5,195 bases of DNA from NCBI GenBank assembly GCA_001787475.1, contig MFXB01000014.1:1-5195 (forward strand). Direction: 5' to 3'. Positions 1 to 3,607 of the stretch are shown piece after piece. How positions within the stretch are numbered: position 1 is the stretch's first letter; every line of letters starts with the position of its first letter. The notes under the pieces were generated by a model. It did no database searches, was not told the DNA's origin, and saw only the letters and a program-made list of their open reading frames with translations. Position numbers and translations under genes: made by a program. The DNA comes from Candidatus Peregrinibacteria bacterium RIFCSPLOWO2_01_FULL_48_20 (GTDB lineage: Bacteria; Patescibacteriota; Gracilibacteria; UBA1369; 2-02-FULL-48-14).

Positions 1-15
1 GGTCAGTTTTGCAGA

Positions 16-279
16 TTAAACCCGCATGCGGTTTTTAAGTGAAATAAAGCAACCAACGCAACAGGGTCTAAAATCCGCAAATTCAGTTGCCCTATCGGTC
101 CATCCACCTGATATATTGAACACATTCTCACACTTGTCGCACCATGCCTCAAGATCATTATCAATATCTTCCGGCACGTTAAAACCAATAGGATCATTTC
201 CCACCGTACACAAATGTACACAGACGATCGCTGTTGCTTCTTTTTTATGCAGAGAACATACCGTTTCATTTTCAGTCAT
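16..279 (-). CDS. small Cys/His-rich, probable zinc-binding protein
   Basis: This is an 87-residue protein of unknown function. Counting from the ATG at 277-279, Cys8-x2-His11, Cys20, His22, Cys24, Cys47-x2-Cys50 (in AWCDKCE) and Cys73, Cys74-x2-Cys77 give paired ligands of the zinc-ribbon or treble-clef kind. The layout (CxxH near the start, a central WCxxC, then a GGW segment and a terminal CxxC before a basic end) resembles small uncharacterised proteins I recall from Proteobacteria, but I cannot name the family. There is no signal peptide or membrane segment, so it is probably cytoplasmic. An in-frame GTG at 301-303 would add eight residues. I prefer the ATG because it begins closer to the first metal-ligand pair and because a promoter-like sequence (288-315) overlaps the longer start. 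Neither start has a Shine-Dalgarno sequence. It is divergent from the toxin-antitoxin operon. The opposite strand is also open here, but its translation shows no comparable pattern. Confidence 0.7.
   Translation of the reverse strand: MTENETVCSLHKKEATAIVCVHLCTVGNDPIGFNVPEDIDNDLEAWCDKCENVFNISGGWTDRATEFADFRPCCVGCFISLKNRMRV
18..36. terminator. possible hairpin terminator at the end of the Cys-rich gene
   Basis: The perfect palindrome CCGCATGCGG (22-31) is flanked by AAA on the left and a run of five T on the right, with one unpaired C at 21. Read on the plus strand this is a short GC-rich stem followed by T5, so it could stop transcription entering from the left. On the minus strand it covers the last codons and stop of the small Cys-rich gene, with a poorer T tail. 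A bidirectional terminator between convergent genes is plausible, but the stem is short and the left neighbour is not visible. Confidence 0.3.
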
Positions 280-287
280 AGAACCGC

Positions 288-315
288 ATGATATATCACT
301 CACTTACTGAGTCAA
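288..315 (-). promoter_or_regulatory. putative promoter of the Cys-rich gene
   Basis: Read on the minus strand, TTGACT (310-315) and TATCAT (288-293) are separated by 16 bp. Each box matches the sigma-70 consensus in five of six positions. Transcription would begin about 6-8 bases further, around 280-282, immediately before the ATG at 279. That would leave little or no 5' leader, consistent with the missing Shine-Dalgarno sequence. This is a prediction from motif reading only. Confidence 0.4.
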
Positions 316-321
316 ATTTTA

Positions 322-351
322 TTGACAGACAGTGTCTGGTTACGATATAAT
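322..351 (+). promoter_or_regulatory. sigma-70-type promoter of the toxin-antitoxin operon
   Basis: A perfect -35 box TTGACA (322-327) and a perfect -10 box TATAAT (346-351) are separated by 18 bp. The predicted transcription start is near 358, giving a leader of about 20 bases before the antitoxin ATG at 379. That leader has no convincing Shine-Dalgarno sequence. Consensus boxes imply strong basal transcription, which suits an operon shut down by its own antitoxin through the overlapping inverted repeat. Confidence 0.8.
326..338. promoter_or_regulatory. second palindrome in the promoter spacer
   Basis: CAGACA (326-331) and TGTCTG (333-338) are exact reverse complements around a single central G. 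The element overlaps the end of the -35 box and shares two bases with the left arm of the larger inverted repeat. It could be a second binding site for the antitoxin or for another regulator. Its sequence differs from the 9-bp arms, so it need not bind the same protein. Confidence 0.4.
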
Positions 352-364
352 ATATTCGTAACCA
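337..364. promoter_or_regulatory. inverted-repeat operator over the -10 box
   Basis: The arm TGGTTACGA (337-345) is repeated as its exact reverse complement TCGTAACCA (356-364), with a 10-bp A/T-only spacer that contains the -10 box. The half-sites are 19 bp apart centre to centre, close to two helical turns, so dimers of a ribbon-helix-helix protein could bind one face. Binding here would block RNA polymerase. That the antitoxin is the ligand is inferred from the usual autoregulation of type II toxin-antitoxin operons. Confidence 0.7.
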
Positions 365-378
365 ATTAATAGACCACC

Positions 379-594
379 ATGATTGCCTCAAGATCAACCA
401 TTTCATTCACGAAGGACAACTGGACGGAGATAAAAAAAGAGGGGAATAAAAGTAAACTGGTGAATAAAGCCCTGGAGTTTTATTTTGGATCTAAAAAACT
501 GCTCAAACAGAAAGAAGAAGAATTTATTCTGAACGAATTGGCTCACTTCGAAACCAGCGGGGAGGTCTATTCATTTGAAGAAACCTTCAACTAA
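379..594 (+). CDS. ribbon-helix-helix antitoxin of a type II toxin-antitoxin module
   Basis: A 71-residue protein expected to bind and neutralise the toxin encoded next to it and to repress the shared operon. The N-terminus has the ribbon-helix-helix pattern: a strand with alternating polar and hydrophobic residues (RSTISFT, 5-11), a first helix (about 12-21) and a second helix after a Gly/Asn turn (SKLVNKALEFYF, 25-36). Residues 39-55 form a charged helix, and the tail ends in GEVYSFEETF (61-70), a type of acidic/aromatic C-terminus seen in antitoxins that wrap a RelE/ParE-fold toxin. Length and gene order (antitoxin first) fit the class. The toxin follows after a 25-bp gap containing a hairpin. 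The promoter directly upstream carries an inverted repeat that is the likely target of the protein. The gene is A+T-richer than the genes at 966-3607, as is common for horizontally moving modules. Confidence 0.85.
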   Translation: MIASRSTISFTKDNWTEIKKEGNKSKLVNKALEFYFGSKKLLKQKEEEFILNELAHFETSGEVYSFEETFN

Positions 595-596
595 CA

Positions 597-616
597 CTCA
601 GCAAAGCTGAGCTTTT
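597..616 (+). promoter_or_regulatory. hairpin between antitoxin and toxin genes
   Basis: CTCAGC (597-602) and GCTGAG (606-611) form a perfect 6-bp stem with an AAA loop, followed by C and T4 (613-616). The only ribosome-binding-like bases for the toxin, GAG at 609-611 eight bases before its ATG, lie in the 3' arm. The hairpin could limit toxin translation relative to the antitoxin, or act as a leaky attenuator because of the short T run. Which of these, if either, is unknown. Confidence 0.5.
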
Positions 617-619
617 AAA

Positions 620-883
620 ATGCAGATTGTTTTTCTAAGACAGGCTCATAGGTTTATTAAAAAAGCAGATCACCCATTAAAAGAAAAAATTCGTGAAGAA
701 GTTTTGAAAATAAGCGAGAACCCAAAGATTGGGGAATCTCTTACGGGAAAACTTAAAAATCTAAGATCTCATCATTTCGGGTTTGTACGAACCCAATATA
801 GAATTGCATACGCAGTAAAGCACGACATCATTATTGTAGCGATTGGTACTCGTGAGAATTTTTACAGAGATTTAGTAGACTAG
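620..883 (+). CDS. RelE/ParE-superfamily toxin of a type II toxin-antitoxin module
   Basis: An 87-residue basic protein with the layout of the RelE/ParE toxin fold: an initial strand (QIVFLRQA, 2-9), two helices (about 10-32), the segment KISENPKIGESLTGKLKNLRS (30-50) linking helix to sheet, then strands with YRIAY (60-64) and an end with GTRENFYRDL (76-85). Toxins of this superfamily are either ribosome-dependent mRNA endonucleases (RelE-like) or gyrase poisons (ParE-like). Arg57, Arg61, Arg78 and Tyr82 are candidate functional residues by position, resembling the Arg/Tyr residues used by RelE-type nucleases, so I lean towards an mRNA interferase. This is not certain from sequence alone. It is the second gene of the operon after the antitoxin and is probably translated from the same message under control of the intergenic hairpin. 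The frame appears intact. Confidence 0.85.
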   Translation: MQIVFLRQAHRFIKKADHPLKEKIREEVLKISENPKIGESLTGKLKNLRSHHFGFVRTQYRIAYAVKHDIIIVAIGTRENFYRDLVD

Positions 884-950
884 TTCGAATTGCTTCCAGC
901 CTGGGGAGCCGGTTTGAGTAATGGAACTTCTTTGTGATAGAGTGCCGCCG

Positions 951-967
951 ATTTGAAAAGATCAAAT
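951..967 (+). promoter_or_regulatory. inverted repeat over the methyltransferase start
   Basis: ATTTGA (951-956) and TCAAAT (962-967) are exact reverse complements around AAAGA. The right arm includes the first two bases of the ATG at 966, and the loop holds the purine-rich stretch that is the best ribosome-binding candidate. The stem is A/T-rich and weak. The rest of the 884-965 gap shows no convincing promoter or terminator. Confidence 0.25.
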
Positions 968-2186
968 GAATATGAACCCACATCTGCTTCTCAAGCCCGG
1001 AAAAGAATATATTCTTGCGGCAAAACATCCGTGGATTTTTTCGATGGCCTTGCAAACGGCGCCCGCACTCACCGAAGGTGAGCTACAGAAAAACGGTGCG
1101 GTGGTGGACCTTTACGACAGTACCGGGAAAAAGTTTCTGGCCCGAGGCTACTACAACGCCAAATCACAAATTACGGTGCGCATTTTGACGACCGACCCAA
1201 AGGAAAATGTGGATGAAGATTTTTTTGTGAATCGATTCACGGCTTTGAAAAAACTGCGCGAAACGTTCATCGATACGCAAAAGACAAACGCCTATCGTCT
1301 GGTGTTCGGAGAAAGTGACGGACTCCCCGGCCTCATTGTCGATCGTTACGACGATGTCTTGGTTGTTCAAATCCACACGCTCGGAATGGAGAATCTCAAG
1401 AAAGAAATGTTGGCCGCTTTGAAAAAAGTTTTTGATCCCGAAAGTATTTATGAACGAAGCGACATCGGTGTGCGCGGCCAAGAAGGTCTGTCCGATCAGC
1501 CCAAAGGCCTGCTTCACGGAAAACCCATTCCAAAAGAAATGGAAATTTTGGAAAACGGCGTACCTCTTTTGGTGAACATTGAGGAAGGGCAAAAGACCGG
1601 ACTTTTTTTGGATCAACGCGAAAATCGCAAAGCGCTTCAAGCATATGTGAAAGGAAAAACCGTTTTGAATTGTTTTTGCTACACGGGAGGATTTTCCATT
1701 TACAGCGCACTCGCGGGAGCCACGAAAGTCACCAGTGTGGATTCCTCCGGACCGGCGCTGGAAACGGCCAAACGTATTTTTGAGCGCAATGGCATAGCGC
1801 CGGCCGAGCACGAATTTTTAGACGAGGACGTTTTCGATCTGCTCGAAAAATACCGCCTGGAAAAACGCCGCTTCGATGTGATCATTTTGGATCCGCCCGC
1901 TTTTGTAAAAAATCAAAAAAGTCTTAAGCGCGGATTGCAAGGCTACACCTTCATCAACGAGCGGGCGCTGGGTCTTTTGCCTGAAGGCGGCATTCTTGTC
2001 ACCAGTTCTTGTTCCGCCCATGTCACTCCGGAACTTTTTGAGAAAATGCTGGCCATGGCGGCAGGAAAAGCGCACTGCACGCTCAAAGTGCTGGAGTCTC
2101 GAAATCAACCCATCGATCACCCGTACAACCTTTTCTTCCCCGAAGGAAAATATTTAAAATATTATGTAATGGTGAAATGCTCATAG
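966..2186 (+). CDS. rlmI: RlmI-family 23S rRNA (cytosine-5) methyltransferase
   Basis: A 406-residue S-adenosylmethionine-dependent methyltransferase, close to the length of E. coli RlmI (396), which makes m5C1962 in 23S rRNA. Domains in order: an N-terminal PUA RNA-binding domain (about 5-75, with LKPGKEYILAAKHPWIF and ARGYYNAKSQITVRIL), a central linking domain (about 80-200, with GESDGLPGLIVDRY at 115-128), and a Rossmann methyltransferase domain. That last domain shows GQKTGLFLDQREN (208-220), the SAM-binding NCFCYTGGFS (235-244), an acidic residue near 259 (SVDSS), DPPAF (309-313) and SSCS (347-350). Cys349 is the candidate catalytic nucleophile by analogy with the family. It ends with HPYNLFFPEGKYLKYY, typical of the family. 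An ATG two codons in (972) is an alternative start with better spacing from the purine-rich stretch at 956-961. The downstream ABC-F gene starts inside its last codons. The exact target base cannot be read from sequence. Confidence 0.92.
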   Translation: MNMNPHLLLKPGKEYILAAKHPWIFSMALQTAPALTEGELQKNGAVVDLYDSTGKKFLARGYYNAKSQITVRILTTDPKENVDEDFFVNRFTALKKLRETFIDTQKTNAYRLVFGESDGLPGLIVDRYDDVLVVQIHTLGMENLKKEMLAALKKVFDPESIYERSDIGVRGQEGLSDQPKGLLHGKPIPKEMEILENGVPLLVNIEEGQKTGLFLDQRENRKALQAYVKGKTVLNCFCYTGGFSIYSALAGATKVTSVDSSGPALETAKRIFERNGIAPAEHEFLDEDVFDLLEKYRLEKRRFDVIILDPPAFVKNQKSLKRGLQGYTFINERALGLLPEGGILVTSSCSAHVTPELFEKMLAMAAGKAHCTLKVLESRNQPIDHPYNLFFPEGKYLKYYVMVKCS

Positions 2187-3607
2187 CAAAAAACCTCGCT
2201 TTCGATGCTCCCCACGGTCAACTATTTGAGAACGTGAACGTTTCACTCGACAGCGCCGGCAAAAAACGCGTGGCCATTGTGGGACGAAACGGCTGTGGGA
2301 AATCAACGTTGCTCAAACTGCTGAAAGGCGATTTGGAGCCCGGTCGCGGATCGGTGAGTTCCTCGCAAGAAGTGATCGGCCATTTGGTTCAAGATATTTC
2401 TTTTCCTGACGAAGAAGAACTTGTGGGCGTTTATTTGGAAAGCAAGTTGGAAGAAGCGTGGATGGTCTACCAAATTGATATTGCGCTCGACGAAGTGGGT
2501 CTCACTCAGGAAGCCCTTTTGTGGCAACTGAAAAATCTCAGCGGAGGACAGCGCGTGCGCATTGCGCTCGCGGAACTCTTGTTGGCCGAACCGACGATTT
2601 TGCTTTTGGATGAACCCACCAACCACCTCGACACGGAAAGCATCGAGTGGCTCAAAGATTTTGTGAAAAATTTTCGCGGAACGGTGGCCTTTGTTTCGCA
2701 CGATCGCAGTTTCATCAACAGCACGGCCGATCAAATTTGGGAAATCTCCGCCGAACACAACATTGAAGTGTACGGCTGCAATTACGACCGATTCTTGGTG
2801 GAACGTTACGAACGGTATCAAAAACGCTTGCAACTCCATGAGCTCAGCCAACGCGAAGTGACCGAGCTGGAAGAGTGGTTGGCCGAAAACGCGAATCATC
2901 CCAAGTATAAATTCACCGCCATTGTGGCGCAAAAAAAGAAAGCCTTGGAACGCATGGAGAAGAAAGCGCCGCCCATGCCGGTGGCGGACCCTCGCGTACG
3001 AATGAAAGCTTTGGAGCAGGGACAAAAAGGAACGGTGCTCAGTGCCTTCATTGAAAACAAAACCTATGACGATCGGCAAATTTTAAAAGACGTTCGAGTG
3101 AAAATTGAACAAGGCGACCGCATGCTTTTGGAAGGCCCCAACGGCTCGGGGAAAAGCACATTGCTCAACATCCTCAGCGGCGCGGACAAAGATTTTGTCG
3201 GGCAGGTCACTCCGCGCGCCAACCTAAAAATCGGCTATCTTGGACAGTTTTCGCGCTTGAATCCGGACAAAACCGTGATTGATGAATTTGGCGCGCACAC
3301 GCGCATCGAATACACCGCCGGCCGCAGCACGCTCGCGAACTTTCTCTTCCCCGCCGAATTCATGGACAGCAAAATCAAAAGTCTGAGTTACGGTCAACAA
3401 CGTCGCCTCGAGTTCGCCATTTTGCTCACCAACAAACCGGATCTACTTTTGCTGGACGAACCCACGAATCACCTCGACCTCTTCTTGCGCGAAGACCTCG
3501 AACGCTTTTTACTCGAACAGGGCGTGGCCATGTGCATCATTTCTCATGATGCACATTTTGTGAAAAAGTTGGGAATTAACAAAACTTTAAAGCTTAAAAT
3601 AAATTAG
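2177..3607 (+). CDS. ABC-F family ATPase acting on the ribosome
   Basis: A 476-residue soluble protein with two ABC ATPase domains and no membrane segment, as in the ABC-F family, whose members bind the ribosomal E site and affect translation or protect against ribosome-targeting drugs. Domain 1: Walker A GRNGCGKST (36-44), signature LSGGQ (121-125), Walker B ILLLDE (141-146), H-loop SHDRS (174-178). A charged helical linker spans about 205-285, with the probable tip around NHPKYKF (240-246) and a Lys/Arg-rich return helix. Domain 2: GPNGSGKST (320-328), LSYGQ (403-407), LLLLDE (423-428), SHDAH (456-460). Both catalytic glutamates (146, 428) are present. Only about 77 residues separate Walker A and the signature in domain 1, so the EttA-type arm insertion seems absent, and there is no C-terminal extension. 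The gene overlaps the methyltransferase gene by 10 bp (ATGCTCATAG) with at best a too-close GGTGA before it, suggesting translational coupling. Specific role unknown. Confidence 0.92.
   Translation: MLIAKNLAFDAPHGQLFENVNVSLDSAGKKRVAIVGRNGCGKSTLLKLLKGDLEPGRGSVSSSQEVIGHLVQDISFPDEEELVGVYLESKLEEAWMVYQIDIALDEVGLTQEALLWQLKNLSGGQRVRIALAELLLAEPTILLLDEPTNHLDTESIEWLKDFVKNFRGTVAFVSHDRSFINSTADQIWEISAEHNIEVYGCNYDRFLVERYERYQKRLQLHELSQREVTELEEWLAENANHPKYKFTAIVAQKKKALERMEKKAPPMPVADPRVRMKALEQGQKGTVLSAFIENKTYDDRQILKDVRVKIEQGDRMLLEGPNGSGKSTLLNILSGADKDFVGQVTPRANLKIGYLGQFSRLNPDKTVIDEFGAHTRIEYTAGRSTLANFLFPAEFMDSKIKSLSYGQQRRLEFAILLTNKPDLLLLDEPTNHLDLFLREDLERFLLEQGVAMCIISHDAHFVKKLGINKTLKLKIN
3530..3556. repeat. perfect 11-bp inverted repeat in the ABC-F 3' end
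   Basis: ATGTGCATCAT (3530-3540) and ATGATGCACAT (3546-3556) are exact reverse complements with loop TTCTC. On the plus strand the stem is followed by three more T, then G. It lies inside the ABC-F frame, encoding the region from Met452 to His460 including the H-loop, 48 bp before that gene's stop. On the other strand it is about 38 bp beyond the stop of the SLH gene, where it could be a stem-loop at the 3' end of that message. There is no T run on that side. Confidence 0.45.

Noticed and set aside
26..310. Open frame on the plus strand opposite the Cys-rich gene
   Set aside because: It lacks any recognisable pattern, while the minus-strand frame has a clear metal-ligand arrangement. It is taken as a shadow.
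595..620. Integron attC-like site after the antitoxin
   Set aside because: The hairpin is far too short and lacks the paired core sites of attC; it lies inside an operon rather than at a cassette boundary.
892..909. Stem GCTTCC/GGGAGC as a terminator for the toxin-antitoxin operon
   Set aside because: The stem has a G-U pair and a six-base loop, and no T run follows.
914..942. TTGAGT as a -35 box for the methyltransferase gene
   Set aside because: No acceptable -10 box lies 16-18 bp downstream (GATAGA/ATAGAG).
1218..1610. Runs of seven or more T in the methyltransferase gene as frameshift sites
   Set aside because: The conserved family sequence continues in the same frame through both runs, so no frameshift is needed.
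1164..1811. Long minus-strand open frame inside the methyltransferase gene
   Set aside because: It is the mirror of a strongly supported conserved gene and shows no domain of its own.
2303..3079. Long minus-strand open frame inside the ABC-F gene
   Set aside because: It lies opposite conserved Walker and signature motifs; its composition reads like reverse-strand translation (His/Phe/Gln-rich) with no domain.
3585..3595. A/T palindromes CTTTAAAG and AAGCTT as a bidirectional terminator
   Set aside because: The stems are very short and A/T-only with no room for a loop, so they would not form a stable terminator.
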